This document shows, one piece after another, positions 9,154 through 20,245 of a stretch of 64,000 nt of DNA. Location of the stretch: positions 1 through 64,000 of the forward strand of contig JAUNTZ010000012.1 of NCBI GenBank assembly GCA_030538425.1, read 5' to 3'. Positions within the stretch are counted from its first letter, which is position 1. Each line of letters begins with the position of its first letter. The translations under genes were made by a program, and so were the position numbers. The stretch is from Paracoccus sp. (in: a-proteobacteria). Its GTDB lineage: Bacteria > Pseudomonadota > Alphaproteobacteria > Rhodobacterales > Rhodobacteraceae. Under the pieces are notes generated by a model. The model ran no database searches and was not told the DNA's origin. It was given only the letters and a program-made list of their open reading frames with translations.

Positions 9154-10482
9154 TTACAGATAATCGCCCCGGCTCAGCGCATATTTCGCCATCTTCTCAT
9201 TCAGCGTGCGGCGCGGCAGGCAAAGTTCCTCCATCACCGCGGCGATGCTTCCCTTGTGGCGGCGCATGGTGTTGTCGATCAGCATTTTCTCAAAGCTCTC
9301 GACATATTCCTTCAGCGGCTTGCCCTCGGTCGTGGTCGCCTGATGCTGATCGACATCGCCCTCAGTCATCAGAAGCGAGGTGATCGAGCCGGTCCCGCGC
9401 CGGTTCTGCAAGACCGCGCGTTCGGCCACGTTGATCAGCTGGCGCACATTGCCGGGCCAGGGCGCCTGCAACAGCTGCGCGGCCTCTTGCGCGGTGACCT
9501 GCGGCGGCTCACAGCCATATTCATCGCTGAACTGCTCGGTCATGCGGGTGAAGAGCGCCAGAATATCCTCACCCCGCGCCCGCAAGGGCGGCACGGTGAT
9601 TTGCAGCGCGGACAGCCGGAAGAACAGGTCGGGCCGCAAACTGTCCTCGGCCCGGCGCCCGTCGCCCCGCGCATTGGAGATCGCGATGATCCGCGTATCG
9701 GCGGGGCTACCCTGATCGGCGATAAAGCCCAGCAGACGCGCCTGCAACGAATCCGGCAGCGCCTCGATATCCTCCAGACAGAGCGTGCCGCCGCGCGCCT
9801 CTTCAACGGCGGGCAAGCCGTCCTCCAGCGGGCCGAACAGCTTTTCGGCCAGCTTTTCCTCACTATAGGCGGCGCAGGAGACCGGCACGAATTTGCGGCT
9901 GGCACGCGGCCCCACGGCATGAAGCGCATGGGCGACCAGCGTCTTGCCGGTGCCGGTCTCGCCATCAATCAGCACATGGCCGTCCGCCTGGCCAAGGTCC
10001 AGAATATCTTCGCGCAGCCGCTCCATCGCGGGGCTGGCGCCGACCAGTTTCGACATGACCTGCTGACCCTCGGACAGATCGCGGCGCAATGCCCGGTTGT
10101 CCAGCGTCATGCGACGGCTTTGCGTAGCCTTTTTGGCAAGCGCCGCCATGCGGTCGGGCTTGAACGGCTTTTCCATGAAATCCATGGCCCCCAGCCGCAT
10201 CGCCTCAACCGCCATCGGCACATCGCCATGGCCGGTGATCATGATAACCGGCAGGCCGGAATCCAGACTCATCAGCCGTTTCAGAAAGCTGATCCCGTCC
10301 ATGCCCGGCATCTTGATGTCGGAAATGACCACGCCCGGCCAGTCGGTGCCGATCACTTTCAGCGCCTCCTCAGCGGACGGGAAGGTCACCGTGTCAAAGC
10401 CCGACAGGACCAGCCATTGGCTGATTGATTCGCGCATATCGGGTTCGTCATCAACGATGGCGATTTTCAGACCCTGGCCCAT
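9154..10482 (-). CDS. dctD: DctD-like response regulator with AAA+ domain lacking the GAFTGA loop
   Basis: A 442-aa NtrC-family response regulator, the partner of the sensor just upstream. The receiver spans residues 7-120, with acidic pocket D11/D12, phosphoacceptor D55 and K105. The AAA+ domain has Walker A GETGTGKT (174-181) and a Walker B-like GGTLCLEDIE (231-240). The C-terminal Fis-type helix-turn-helix ends LNEKMAKYALSRGDYL, as in DctD. Where sigma-54 activators carry GAFTGA after LFG, this protein reads PLEDGLPAVEEARGG (218-232), several residues short. It may therefore not contact sigma-54. DctD proteins control C4-dicarboxylate uptake, but no transporter gene is nearby. Confidence 0.88.
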   Translation of the reverse strand: MGQGLKIAIVDDEPDMRESISQWLVLSGFDTVTFPSAEEALKVIGTDWPGVVISDIKMPGMDGISFLKRLMSLDSGLPVIMITGHGDVPMAVEAMRLGAMDFMEKPFKPDRMAALAKKATQSRRMTLDNRALRRDLSEGQQVMSKLVGASPAMERLREDILDLGQADGHVLIDGETGTGKTLVAHALHAVGPRASRKFVPVSCAAYSEEKLAEKLFGPLEDGLPAVEEARGGTLCLEDIEALPDSLQARLLGFIADQGSPADTRIIAISNARGDGRRAEDSLRPDLFFRLSALQITVPPLRARGEDILALFTRMTEQFSDEYGCEPPQVTAQEAAQLLQAPWPGNVRQLINVAERAVLQNRRGTGSITSLLMTEGDVDQHQATTTEGKPLKEYVESFEKMLIDNTMRRHKGSIAAVMEELCLPRRTLNEKMAKYALSRGDYL

Positions 10483-10498
10483 GTTCTTCCTCTCTGCG

Positions 10499-12286
10499 TC
10501 ATTCTGCCGCCAGCGGCGGCGCCGCGCGGCCCTTGCTGGCCATCAACGGCAATTCAAGTTCAAAGACCGCGCCGCCGCCTTCGGCGTTATGCGCGGTCAG
10601 GCGGCCACCGAAATCGGCCGCGATGCTGGACGAAATGGCCAGCCCCAGCCCGGTGCCCTCGCCCGGTTTCTTGGTTGTAAAGAACGGCTCGAACAGCTTG
10701 TCGAGATCGGTGACGCCGGGTCCGTTATCGCGAACAGACAAAACCGCGTGAGAACCAACCACGATCGAGATATCCATGCGCGCATCCCTGATCCCCCGCG
10801 TCGCGTCCAGTGCGTTGCGCATCAGGTTGATCAGCACCTGCTCCAGCCGGATGCGGTCGCAATAGACCATCACCGGGCCGCGCGGCATGTGGCGCACGAT
10901 GCGGATCGGGCGCGAGCGGAACTGCGGCTCCATCATGCCCAGCGCCGAGGACAGCGAATCGCGCAGATCCACCGGCTCGAACGCCTCACCGCCCTTGCGC
11001 GCATAGGATTTGAGCTGCCGGGTGATCCGCCCCATCCGTTCGACCAGATCGTCGATGCGCTGAAAGCTGGACAAAGCCTCATCCGGGCGGCCCCGTTCCA
11101 GCAGCAGCCGCGCCCCGGCCAGATAGGTTTTCATCGCGGCCAAGGGTTGGTTCAACTCATGGCTGACCCCCGCCGACATCTCACCCAAAGCCGCCAGTTT
11201 CGACGATTGCTGCACCGTCTGTTCGGCGACCCGCAATTCGTTCTGCACCCGCTCACGTTCCGCAATCTCACGGGTCAGGCGCATGTTCAGCGCGCGCAGA
11301 TCCTCGGATTCGCGCAGGTAAGTCACCGATTTGTGCTGCGCGCGCCGCGACAGGATATAGAACGCCGCCGCCAGCAGCACGGCAAGGATCGTCACCTCCA
11401 GCGCGATGACCGCATTGACCCGCTCACGCACCGAATCGTAGGTGGTGAAATTGATCATCTTCCAGCCGCGAAACGGAATCCGCGTCTCGGTCTGCATCAC
11501 CGCATTGCCGCGCAGGATCGCGTCGCCCTGCCCCGGCATGCGCTCTGCCGTGACCTGAAACGCCCGCGAGATCGCCGAGGGCGCCGAGCGCACGGCAAGC
11601 GCCTCAGCCAGGGTCAACCCGCGCCAACGGCTTTCGGTGGCAAGGATGATCCGCCCGGTCGAATCGGTCACCGCCACCGCATCGGCGATGCCCGCCCAGC
11701 TGCGCTCAAGCCGGGTCAGGTCGGTATCGACCACCACCACGCCCAGCGTGCGCCCATCGGCCGAAATCGCCCGCGAATGGGTAAAGCGAAAGCCGCCGTG
11801 ATCGGCCTCGGACACCGAAAACACCGTGTCCCGCGCCCGGATCGCCTCAACGAAATAGGGCCGCGTCGCGTAATTCGTGCCGATCAGCTGGCGTTCCGTC
11901 GCGCCCACCACACGCCCCGAGGCATCCAGCAGCGTGATCCGCGCAGCCCCCACCTCACGCTGTGCTGAGATCAGCCGCGCCGAACTGGTTGAGTAATCGC
12001 CCCCCTGCAAGGCCGAAATCAGCGCAGGATCGCGCACCAGCATCATCGGCACGACCGAATTGCGCTGAAGTTCGGAAATCAGCTGCCCGGAATAGAGCGC
12101 CGAGCGCAACTCGGCCCGCACCCGCGTCGTCTCGCTGAACCTTTCGGTCAGCCAGACATGGGTGAACCAGATGCCGACGCCTGCCAGCAGAACGAACAGC
12201 ACAATCCCCGCGCGCAGCCAAAGCTGGCCCGAGGGATGCGCCGCTCCGCGCTGCCGTGGCGGCTGATCATCTGCAATTTCGTTCAT
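10499..12286 (-). CDS. dctB: DctB-like C4-dicarboxylate sensor histidine kinase
   Basis: A 595-aa membrane histidine kinase. A cytoplasmic N-terminus is followed by a transmembrane helix (about 25-45), a periplasmic double-PAS/dCache-type sensor (about 46-300) and a second helix. A coiled linker then leads to the HisKA domain with H376 in GVSHELNQPLAAMKTYL. The ATPase domain carries the N box (NLMRNALDAT), DNGPGV and GEGTGLGLAIS. Its stop is 16 bases before the dctD start, so the two form an operon. By family the signal would be a periplasmic C4-dicarboxylate; the sensor domain alone does not prove that. Confidence 0.88.
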   Translation of the reverse strand: MNEIADDQPPRQRGAAHPSGQLWLRAGIVLFVLLAGVGIWFTHVWLTERFSETTRVRAELRSALYSGQLISELQRNSVVPMMLVRDPALISALQGGDYSTSSARLISAQREVGAARITLLDASGRVVGATERQLIGTNYATRPYFVEAIRARDTVFSVSEADHGGFRFTHSRAISADGRTLGVVVVDTDLTRLERSWAGIADAVAVTDSTGRIILATESRWRGLTLAEALAVRSAPSAISRAFQVTAERMPGQGDAILRGNAVMQTETRIPFRGWKMINFTTYDSVRERVNAVIALEVTILAVLLAAAFYILSRRAQHKSVTYLRESEDLRALNMRLTREIAERERVQNELRVAEQTVQQSSKLAALGEMSAGVSHELNQPLAAMKTYLAGARLLLERGRPDEALSSFQRIDDLVERMGRITRQLKSYARKGGEAFEPVDLRDSLSSALGMMEPQFRSRPIRIVRHMPRGPVMVYCDRIRLEQVLINLMRNALDATRGIRDARMDISIVVGSHAVLSVRDNGPGVTDLDKLFEPFFTTKKPGEGTGLGLAISSSIAADFGGRLTAHNAEGGGAVFELELPLMASKGRAAPPLAAE

Positions 12287-12415
12287 AGGCGCCGGGTCAA
12301 TCTCAATGATTGGCCCAAGATAGGCGCAGCCGGTGCCTCTGCCAAGCCGCGCCGCGCAAAGGGGCTCGCGCCAAGACGAGGAAAGGCGTGGGCCGCTATG
12401 GCTCGCAAGACCCGC

Positions 12416-13084
12416 TCAGGCCGCCACCAGCCCGCCGACAAGGCTGCGAAACAGCACCGCGCCATCCTCGCCGCCATGGGTTGCATCGACCGCGCGTTCG
12501 GGATGGGGCATCATGCCCAGAACCCGGCGGTTCTCGGACAGCACCCCCGCAATATCCGCGACCGAGCCGTTCACGCCGGGCGCATAGCTAAAGGCCACGC
12601 GCCCTTCGCCCTGCAAGCGGGCCAGCCCCTCGGCGTCGATCTGATAATTCCCGTCGTGATGGGCGACCGGGATCAGGATCTCCTGCCCCTTCGCATAGCC
12701 CGAGGTAAAGGCGCTGTCCGCGGTCTCAACCCGCAGCGTGACCGGCTTGCACAGAAAGGTCAGCCCCTGATTACGCATCAAAGCGCCGGGCAAAAGCCCA
12801 AGCTCGGTCAGCACCTGAAAGCCGTTGCAGACGCCCAGCACATAGCCACCCCGCGCCGCATGATCCCGCAGCGCGGGCGCAATCGGCGAATGGGCCGCAA
12901 TCGCACCGCAGCGCAGGTAATCGCCAAAGGAAAACCCCCCCGGCACCGCCACCAGATCGGTTCCGGCGGGCAGCGCGTCATCCTTGTGCCAGACCTTGAC
13001 CGCCTGCGCGCCCGCGCGTTCCAGCGCGACCATCAGGTCACGGTCGCAATTCGACCCCGGAAAGGTAATGACGGCGGCTTTCAT
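12416..13084 (-). CDS. purQ: Phosphoribosylformylglycinamidine synthase, glutaminase subunit
   Basis: PurQ (222 aa), a class I glutamine amidotransferase that supplies ammonia to PurL in step four of purine synthesis. The catalytic cysteine lies in [19 protein letters not shown], with the His/Glu pair in the C-terminal GMMPHPERA. The N-terminus [16 protein letters not shown] is typical of short PurQ, which needs PurS and small PurL. No purS is found just upstream, where a divergent gene begins, so the usual purS-purQ neighbourhood is broken here. Confidence 0.95.
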   Translation of the reverse strand: MKAAVITFPGSNCDRDLMVALERAGAQAVKVWHKDDALPAGTDLVAVPGGFSFGDYLRCGAIAAHSPIAPALRDHAARGGYVLGVCNGFQVLTELGLLPGALMRNQGLTFLCKPVTLRVETADSAFTSGYAKGQEILIPVAHHDGNYQIDAEGLARLQGEGRVAFSYAPGVNGSVADIAGVLSENRRVLGMMPHPERAVDATHGGEDGAVLFRSLVGGLVAA

Positions 13085-13220
13085 ATCTGGCGGCTCCTCG
13101 GCGGCTTTGGGCTGCGGCGCAATCTAGCCCAAGCCGCGCCCGCGCGAAAGACCTAAGGCACGGCCTTGCCTTCGCGCGCCGTTTGCCTAGCATCCGCCCT
13201 GTAGGGAAAAGGGGCACGTC

Positions 13221-14150
13221 ATGACCAAAGTTCTCGCCATCGGGCGCTATGACGATAATGATCTTGCCGCACTGCGCGAGATGTTCGGCGCGGCCTGCCT
13301 TGACGGGCTGGCGGGTCTCTACGGCTTTGCGGGTCGCGAAGGGGTTGAGGCGCTTGCCTATAAGGGTGCTGCGCGGCTGGATGCGGAGGCGATGGCGCTG
13401 TTGCCGAACCTTAGGCTCATCGCGAATTACGGCGTGGGTTATGACGCGATTGACGTGGACGCCGCCACCGCGCGCGGCATCAGCGTGACCAACACCCCCG
13501 AGGTTCTGAACGACGATGTGGCCGATCTGGCCGTCGCGATCTGGCTTGCGCAGGCGCGAGAGATTGAGGCGGGCGCGGCCCATGTCCGTTCGGGCGCATG
13601 GACGAAAGGCCCGCTTCCACTGGCGCGCAAGGCGTCGGGTCGGCGCGTGGGTGTGCTGGGGCTTGGCCGGATCGGGCGCGAAATCGCAGACCGCCTCGCC
13701 GCCTTCAAATGCGAGATACATTATTATGCGCGCAGCCCGAAAGACGCACCGGGCTGGACCTTCCACGCCGATCCGGTCGCGTTGGCTCAGGCGGTCGATG
13801 ATCTCTTCATCGCCGTTATCGGCGGCCCTGAGACCAAGAACCTCGTCGATGCCTCGGTGATCAACGCGCTCGGCCCCGATGGCGTGGTGGTGAATATCTC
13901 ACGCGGCTCGGTGGTGGATGAACCCGCGCTTCTTGACGCGCTTGAACAAACCCGCATCCGAGGCGCGGCCCTTGACGTGTTCCGAGATGAGCCCAGCCCC
14001 AACCCGCGCCTTACCGCCCTGCCGCAAGTCCTGCCCCTGCCGCATATCGGCTCCGCCACCACCGAGACCCGCGCCCGGATGGGCGAGCTGCAACGCCGTA
14101 ATATCGCCGCCCATCTGGCGGGCGAGGCGCTGCTGACGCCGGTCAACTGA
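13221..14150 (+). CDS. D-isomer-specific 2-hydroxyacid dehydrogenase
   Basis: A 309-aa NAD(P)-dependent dehydrogenase of the glyoxylate/hydroxypyruvate reductase type. The substrate-binding part contains IANYGVGYDAIDVDAA. The Rossmann motif is VGVLGLGRIGREIAD, the substrate Arg lies in NISRGSVVDEPALLDAL, and the catalytic His is in LPHIGSATTETR. The exact 2-keto acid is uncertain. Its last 29 codons are repeated immediately downstream in a second, near-identical copy. Confidence 0.88.
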   Translation: MTKVLAIGRYDDNDLAALREMFGAACLDGLAGLYGFAGREGVEALAYKGAARLDAEAMALLPNLRLIANYGVGYDAIDVDAATARGISVTNTPEVLNDDVADLAVAIWLAQAREIEAGAAHVRSGAWTKGPLPLARKASGRRVGVLGLGRIGREIADRLAAFKCEIHYYARSPKDAPGWTFHADPVALAQAVDDLFIAVIGGPETKNLVDASVINALGPDGVVVNISRGSVVDEPALLDALEQTRIRGAALDVFRDEPSPNPRLTALPQVLPLPHIGSATTETRARMGELQRRNIAAHLAGEALLTPVN

Positions 14151-14266
14151 TCGGCGCGGGTCTATCGAGACCCGCGCCCGCATGGTCGAACTGCAACGCC
14201 GCAATATCGCCGCCCATCTGGCGGGCGAGGCGCTGCTGACGCCCGTGAACTGATCGGCGCGGTTCT
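14064..14266 (+). repeat. 103-bp tandem duplication of a gene end
   Basis: Copy 1 (from 14064) is the real 3' end of the dehydrogenase plus about 13 bases beyond its stop. Copy 2 (from 14167) reads ETRARMVELQRRNIAAHLAG and on to the same stop. The copies differ at six of about 96 positions. In codon terms five of the six changes are synonymous third-position changes and one alters a residue (Gly to Val). Confidence 0.9.
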
Positions 14267-14629
14267 GGCTCGGCGACGGTCCATAAGCGCCGAATACAAC
14301 TGACCTGCGCACCAGCCGCAGGGCCGACCACCAGATCGCCCGCCGGATCATCGCGGCAATCGAGGCGAGAGGCGAGAGGCGAGAGAAGGATCGCGTCCGA
14401 GGTCAAGGCTCACGCGCAAGACGAGTTGCTACGCTCTGCGCGAAACTCCCGCTGCATCCGAAGCTGTGACGATGCACGACGGCGTCATCGCGCCCGTCAC
14501 CCATCATCAGCCGGATCACTATAATTTCCCACAAGGAAGAACGCCGCTGACCGCCGCTTTATCGAGATATGTCATACATTCCCATGAACTAAAACGCTTT
14601 TCGTCACGCGGACGCATCACCACCGCTCC
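14267..14629. other. Intergenic region after the duplicated gene end
   Basis: A gene-free stretch of about 360 bases. It holds a short direct repeat (gaggcga three times, about 14366-14388) and an AT-rich segment near 14560-14605. I see no promoter, RNA gene or protein that I can support. Confidence 0.45.
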
Positions 14630-15439
<810 letters not shown>

Positions 15440-16714
15440 TCAGCCACGAAAGCGATAGGCCTCAAGGCTTTCGGGCTTCATCTCGATACTGAAACCGGCC
15501 TTCGACGGCGGCATATAGGCCGCATCGCGGATCACCACCGGGTCGAGGAAATGTTCATGCAAATGATCGACATATTCGATTACCCGCCCCTCGCGCGTGC
15601 CCGCGATGCAGAGATAGTCGATCATCGACATATGCTGCACATATTCGCACAGCCCCACACCCCCGGCATGAGGGCAGACCTTCAGCCCGTGTTTCGCGGC
15701 CATCAGCATGACCGCCAGAACCTCGTTCAGCCCGCCCATGCGGCAAGAGTCGATCTGCACCACGTCAATCGCGCCTTCCATGATGAACTGCTTGAACATG
15801 ATGCGGTTCTGGCACATCTCGCCGGTGGCAACCTGCACGGGGGCGATGGCGGCGCGGATCTTGCGATGGCCCGCGATGTCGTCGGGGCTGGTCGGCTCCT
15901 CGATGAACCACGGATCGACGAAGGAAAGCTTCCGCACCCAGTCGATGGCCTGATCCACCTCCCAGACCTGATTTGCGTCGATCATCAGCCGCACATCCGG
16001 GCCAACCTCGTCGCGGGCGATGCTCAGGCGGCGGATGTCGTCGTCAAGGTCGCGGCCAACCTTCATCTTGATATGGCGGAAACCGGCATCGACCGCCTCG
16101 CGGCACAAGCGGCGCAGCTTGGCATCGTCATAGCCCAGCCAGCCCGCCGAGGTGGTATAGCAGGGATAGCCCTCGGCCCGCAGCGTGGCCACCCGCGCGG
16201 GTTTCCCCTTGGCCTGCGCGGTCAGGAAATCGAGCGCCCATTCAGGCGTGATGCAATCGGTCAGATAGCGAAAGTCGATGCAGCGGACGAGTTCCTCGGG
16301 CGTCATATCCGCGACCAGTTGCCAGACCGGCTTTCCTTCAGTCTTGGCCCACAGATCCCACACCGCATTGACCACCGCCCCGGTGGCCAGATGGATCGCG
16401 CCCTTGTCCGGCCCGATCCAGCGCAACTGACTGTCGCCGGTGATATGACGCCAGAAAGCGCCCATATCGGCGGTGAACCCGGCCAGATCATGCCCCACGA
16501 CCAAGGGCCGCAGCGCCTCGATCGCGGCGATGCAGATCTCATTGCCGCGCCCGATGGTAAAGGTCAGCCCATGCCCCTCATGCGGCCCGTCGGTCTCAAG
16601 GATCACATAGGCCGCCGAATAATCGGGATCAGGGTTCATCGCGTCCGAGCCGTCAAGCGACTGGCTGGTCGGAAAGCGCACGTCGACGCTGCGCAGGCCG
16701 GTGATGCGGGTCAT
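15440..16714 (-). CDS. L-fuconate dehydratase (enolase superfamily)
   Basis: A 424-aa mandelate-racemase-type member of the enolase superfamily. The start TRITGLRSVDVRFPTSQSLD followed by DAMNPDPDYSAAY is characteristic of L-fuconate dehydratase. The catalytic lysines are in HIKMKVGRD, the metal ligands in MIDANQVWEVD, FIEEPTSPDD and ATGEMCQNR, and the general-base His in PHAGGVGLCEY. It converts L-fuconate to 2-keto-3-deoxy-L-fuconate. The frame extends to 16912, but that runs into the neighbouring gene; the ATG at 16714 matches the family start. Confidence 0.92.
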   Translation of the reverse strand: MTRITGLRSVDVRFPTSQSLDGSDAMNPDPDYSAAYVILETDGPHEGHGLTFTIGRGNEICIAAIEALRPLVVGHDLAGFTADMGAFWRHITGDSQLRWIGPDKGAIHLATGAVVNAVWDLWAKTEGKPVWQLVADMTPEELVRCIDFRYLTDCITPEWALDFLTAQAKGKPARVATLRAEGYPCYTTSAGWLGYDDAKLRRLCREAVDAGFRHIKMKVGRDLDDDIRRLSIARDEVGPDVRLMIDANQVWEVDQAIDWVRKLSFVDPWFIEEPTSPDDIAGHRKIRAAIAPVQVATGEMCQNRIMFKQFIMEGAIDVVQIDSCRMGGLNEVLAVMLMAAKHGLKVCPHAGGVGLCEYVQHMSMIDYLCIAGTREGRVIEYVDHLHEHFLDPVVIRDAAYMPPSKAGFSIEMKPESLEAYRFRG

Positions 16715-16781
16715 AGGGTCTCTCTTGTCTGGAACGGGCGGCAGAATGGCGCGGGCCTGCCCCGGCCCGCGCCGGTAAGCA

Positions 16782-17723
16782 TCAATCGTAAAGCACCGCG
16801 GCGATTTCTTCGTCGTCGATATTGTCGGCGTCATACCAGTAAAAGCCGGTGTCGATCTGCGGCTCGACGGTTTCGCCATTGGCGGCAGCCAGCGCCGCGC
16901 GGACGGTTTCATAGCCGATGCCGACCGGGTTCTGGGTAATCGCGCCCGCCATCAGCCCCTCGCGGATCGCATCGGTCTGGGCCTTGCCGCTGTCGTAACC
17001 GACGATGACGATCTCGGCGCCCATCTCGCGCACGCCGTTCACGATCCCGATGGCCGAGCCTTCATTCGCGCCGAACATCCCGTCCAGATCGGGGTTCGCC
17101 TGCAAGATCGCCTTGGTGATCTCGGTCGAGCGCAGATGGTCGCCGCCACCATATTCGACCGAGACGATCTCGATCTCGGGATGGGCCTCGGCCATGCGGT
17201 TCACAAAGCCGTCGCGACGGTCAACGCCCGTGCGCGAGGTCTGGTCATGGACAACAAGCGCCACCTTGCCCGAACCGCCGATCAGTTCGGCCATGTGATC
17301 CGCCGCAAGTGCTGCGGCGGCGACGTTATCGGTCGCGGCGGTGGCGACGGGAATGTCGCTGTCCACGCCCGAATCGAAGGCCACGACCGGGATATTCGCG
17401 TCTTGCGCCTGCCGCAGCAGCGGGATCGCCGCCTGACTGTCCAGCGCGGCAAAGCCGATGGCGGTCGGGTTGCGGGCAAGCGCCGCCGCCAGCATATCGA
17501 TCTGGCGGTCCACCTGGCTTTCGTTATCGGGGCCTTCGAAGGTCACGGTCACGCCGAATTCCTCGGCGGCGCGGTCGGCACCGGCCTTGACCGCCTGCCA
17601 GAACTGGTGCTGAAACCCTTTCGAGATCAGCGCGACGGACTGATCCTGCGCAAAGCCCGCGCCTCCGGTCAGCCCGATGGCCAGCGCGGCAGCCGCGCCC
17701 ATGAGATAACGTCTTGTGAACAT
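16782..17723 (-). CDS. Ribose-type sugar ABC transporter, periplasmic binding protein
   Basis: A 313-aa periplasmic binding protein of the RbsB family. A twin-Arg-like signal peptide (MFTRRYLMGAAAALAIGL, cut near GFAQ) precedes two lobes, with typical ALISKGFQHQFWQAVKAGAD and VVAFDSGVDSDIP segments. The start at 17723 is chosen because GGAGGA lies 6 bases upstream. It sits between the permease and fuconate dehydratase in the fucose operon, so L-fucose is the likely ligand. Confidence 0.9.
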   Translation of the reverse strand: MFTRRYLMGAAAALAIGLTGGAGFAQDQSVALISKGFQHQFWQAVKAGADRAAEEFGVTVTFEGPDNESQVDRQIDMLAAALARNPTAIGFAALDSQAAIPLLRQAQDANIPVVAFDSGVDSDIPVATAATDNVAAAALAADHMAELIGGSGKVALVVHDQTSRTGVDRRDGFVNRMAEAHPEIEIVSVEYGGGDHLRSTEITKAILQANPDLDGMFGANEGSAIGIVNGVREMGAEIVIVGYDSGKAQTDAIREGLMAGAITQNPVGIGYETVRAALAAANGETVEPQIDTGFYWYDADNIDDEEIAAVLYD

Positions 17724-17747
17724 GGTGTCCTCCCTTTGGTTCACGTC

Positions 17748-18728
17748 TTACTTGATCTTGCCGCGGCGAAGCTGGTCCGCATAAACCGCAACGATGATGA
17801 TCGCGCCCGTCACCACGGTCTGCCATTCGGGCGCGACCGACAGGATGCGCAGCCCGTTGGTCAGCACCGCCATGATCAGCGCGCCGATCAGCGTGCCCAG
17901 AATGGTGCCGCGCCCGCCGGCAAGACTGGTGCCGCCGATCACCACGGCGGCGATGGCGTCCAGCTCATAGCCCTGTCCCAGCGCGGGCTGGGCCGAGTTC
18001 AGGCGGCTGGCAATCAGGATGCCCGCAATGCCGCAAATCGCGCCCGCCAGCGCATAGATCGCCATTTTCCAGCGGTCGGTGTTGACGCCCGACAGCCGCA
18101 CCGCCTCTTCGTTCGAGCCAAGCGCAAAGCAATAGCGACCAAGCACCGTGCGCGACAGGATATAGGCGGTCGCGATAGCGACAAGGAACAGGATCAGCAC
18201 GCCATTGGGCAGCGGCAGCGCGGGAAAGATCTTGCCGATCAGCGAGCCTTGGGCGATTTGCGTGAAGCCGGGCGTGTCGTTGAAATAGATCGGCCGGGTG
18301 CCCGAGATCACCAGCGACAGGCCCTTGAGGATCAGCATCATGCCCAGCGTGGCGATAAAGGGCGGGATCTTCATCTTGGCGACCAGAGTGCCCGAGATCA
18401 GCCCGACAAAGGCCCCGGCCATGATCGCGCCCGCCACGCCGATCAGCAGGGGCAGGCCCGCCCATGTCAGCAGCACCCCGGCAATCACCGCGCAGAATGT
18501 CATCAGTGTGCCGACCGACAGGTCAATCCCGCCGGTGATAATGACCAGAGTCGCCGCAATCGCCAGCACCCCGTTGACCGAGGTCGCTTGCAGGATCGAC
18601 ATCATGTTCGACACCTGCATGAATTGCGGCGAGGCGAGACTGAAACCGATCAACAGAACGATCAGCGAGGCAAAAGCCAGCAGCTTTTGCTGCGCCGCGC
18701 CGGAAAACAGGGAACTCGGGATGTTCAT
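17748..18728 (-). CDS. Ribose-type sugar ABC transporter permease
   Basis: A 326-aa RbsC-family permease with 8-10 hydrophobic segments and the family signatures ([18 protein letters not shown], and [19 protein letters not shown] near the C-terminus). Its start overlaps the ATPase stop as ATGA, so the two are translationally coupled. It forms the membrane channel of the importer in the fucose operon. Confidence 0.93.
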   Translation of the reverse strand: MNIPSSLFSGAAQQKLLAFASLIVLLIGFSLASPQFMQVSNMMSILQATSVNGVLAIAATLVIITGGIDLSVGTLMTFCAVIAGVLLTWAGLPLLIGVAGAIMAGAFVGLISGTLVAKMKIPPFIATLGMMLILKGLSLVISGTRPIYFNDTPGFTQIAQGSLIGKIFPALPLPNGVLILFLVAIATAYILSRTVLGRYCFALGSNEEAVRLSGVNTDRWKMAIYALAGAICGIAGILIASRLNSAQPALGQGYELDAIAAVVIGGTSLAGGRGTILGTLIGALIMAVLTNGLRILSVAPEWQTVVTGAIIIVAVYADQLRRGKIK

Positions 18729-20245
18729 GCGGCGGTCTCCTCATTCTCGGTCATGCTGTCGCGTCGTGTGGCCAGCGCCATGATCGCCTCTTGCTCGGCA
18801 TCGCCGGGCAGGATGCCGGTCAGGCGGCCCTCGCACATCACCGCGATGCGGTGCGACAGGCGCAGGATCTCGGGCAGTTCGCTGGAAATGACGATGATCG
18901 CCTTGCCCGCTGCGGCCAGCTCATTCATCAGCCGGTAGATCTCGGCCTTGGCACCGACATCAATGCCGCGCGTGGGCTCATCAAAGATCAGGATGTCGCA
19001 ATCGCGCAGCAGCCATTTGGCGATGACCACCTTTTGCTGATTGCCGCCCGAGAGCAGCTGGACCTCTTGCCGGTCCGAGGGCGTGCGGATCGAGAGGCGG
19101 TCGATATAGTCGCGGGCGATACGGCCCAAGGCGGCCTCATCAATCAGCCCGCCCGCGCGGCTGTGGCGCGCCATCGAGGCCATGGCGATATTCGCCCGCA
19201 CATCCATGCCCAGAGCGAGGCCGAAATGTTTGCGGTCCTCGGACAGATAGCCGATCCCGGCCTCGACCGCATCGCGGGGGCTGCGGATGCGGGCCCGCTT
19301 GCCATGCACGAAAATCTCGCCCGCATCGCGCGGGTCCGCGCCGAAAATCGCGCGGGCAACCTCGGTGCGGCCTGCGCCCATCAGCCCGGCAAAGCCCAGA
19401 ATTTCACCGGCCCTGACCGAAAAGCTGATATCCTTGAGATCAGGGCTGCGCGAAATGCCCCGCACCTCCAGCGCGATCTCGGCCCCTGACAGATCGGGGA
19501 TTTCATGCGCATCATCTGCCAGTTCGCGGCCCACCATCATCGAGATGATCGTGGAAATCGGCGTCTCGGCGGCCCCGACCGTGCCGACGAAAGCCCCGTC
19601 GCGCATCACCGTCACCCGATCCGAGATGCGTTTGATCTCATCCATCTTGTGACTGATATAGATGATCCCCACCCCTTCGGCGCGCAGCCGGTCGATGATG
19701 GTGAACAGTTCGGCGATCTCGGCATCGTTCAGCGCGGCGGTCGGCTCATCCATAATCAGCACGCGTGAGCGGTGGGACAGCGCCTTGGCAATCTCGACCA
19801 TCTGTTGCCGCGCGATGGTCAGCCCCTCAACCGGGGCACGCGGGTCCATGGCGACATTCATGCCCTCGAAAATGGCGGCGGCCTGACGGTTCAGCGCGCC
19901 CTCATCCAGCCGCCCGAAGGAGAGGCGCGGTTCGCGCCCGATAAAGATGTTCTGCGCGACACTCAGGTCTTTCATCAGCGCGAGTTCCTGATGAATGATG
20001 CCGATGCCCAGATCCTGCGCGGATTTGGGGCTTGGCAGAGAAGCGGGCCGACCGTCGATCTCGATCACGCCCCCATCGGGCTGATAGACGCCCGAGAGGC
20101 ATTTCATCAGCGTGGATTTCCCCGCGCCGTTCTCGCCCATCAGCGCGTGAACCTCACCCGCGCGCAGGTCGAAATCCACGGCTTTGAGCGCATGGACGCC
20201 GGGAAAATGCTTGTCAATGCCGCGCATCCTGACCAGATCAGCCAT
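18725..20245 (-). CDS. Ribose-type sugar ABC transporter, double ATPase
   Basis: A 506-aa RbsA-type protein with two fused nucleotide-binding domains. The first has Walker [10 protein letters not shown], a degenerate signature ([17 protein letters not shown]) and Walker [12 protein letters not shown]. The second has the degenerate [10 protein letters not shown]-loop, LSGGNQQKV and [12 protein letters not shown], the asymmetric arrangement usual for this family. The start overlaps the lactonase stop by 8 bases and the end overlaps the permease. Confidence 0.95.
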   Translation of the reverse strand: MADLVRMRGIDKHFPGVHALKAVDFDLRAGEVHALMGENGAGKSTLMKCLSGVYQPDGGVIEIDGRPASLPSPKSAQDLGIGIIHQELALMKDLSVAQNIFIGREPRLSFGRLDEGALNRQAAAIFEGMNVAMDPRAPVEGLTIARQQMVEIAKALSHRSRVLIMDEPTAALNDAEIAELFTIIDRLRAEGVGIIYISHKMDEIKRISDRVTVMRDGAFVGTVGAAETPISTIISMMVGRELADDAHEIPDLSGAEIALEVRGISRSPDLKDISFSVRAGEILGFAGLMGAGRTEVARAIFGADPRDAGEIFVHGKRARIRSPRDAVEAGIGYLSEDRKHFGLALGMDVRANIAMASMARHSRAGGLIDEAALGRIARDYIDRLSIRTPSDRQEVQLLSGGNQQKVVIAKWLLRDCDILIFDEPTRGIDVGAKAEIYRLMNELAAAGKAIIVISSELPEILRLSHRIAVMCEGRLTGILPGDAEQEAIMALATRRDSMTENEETAA

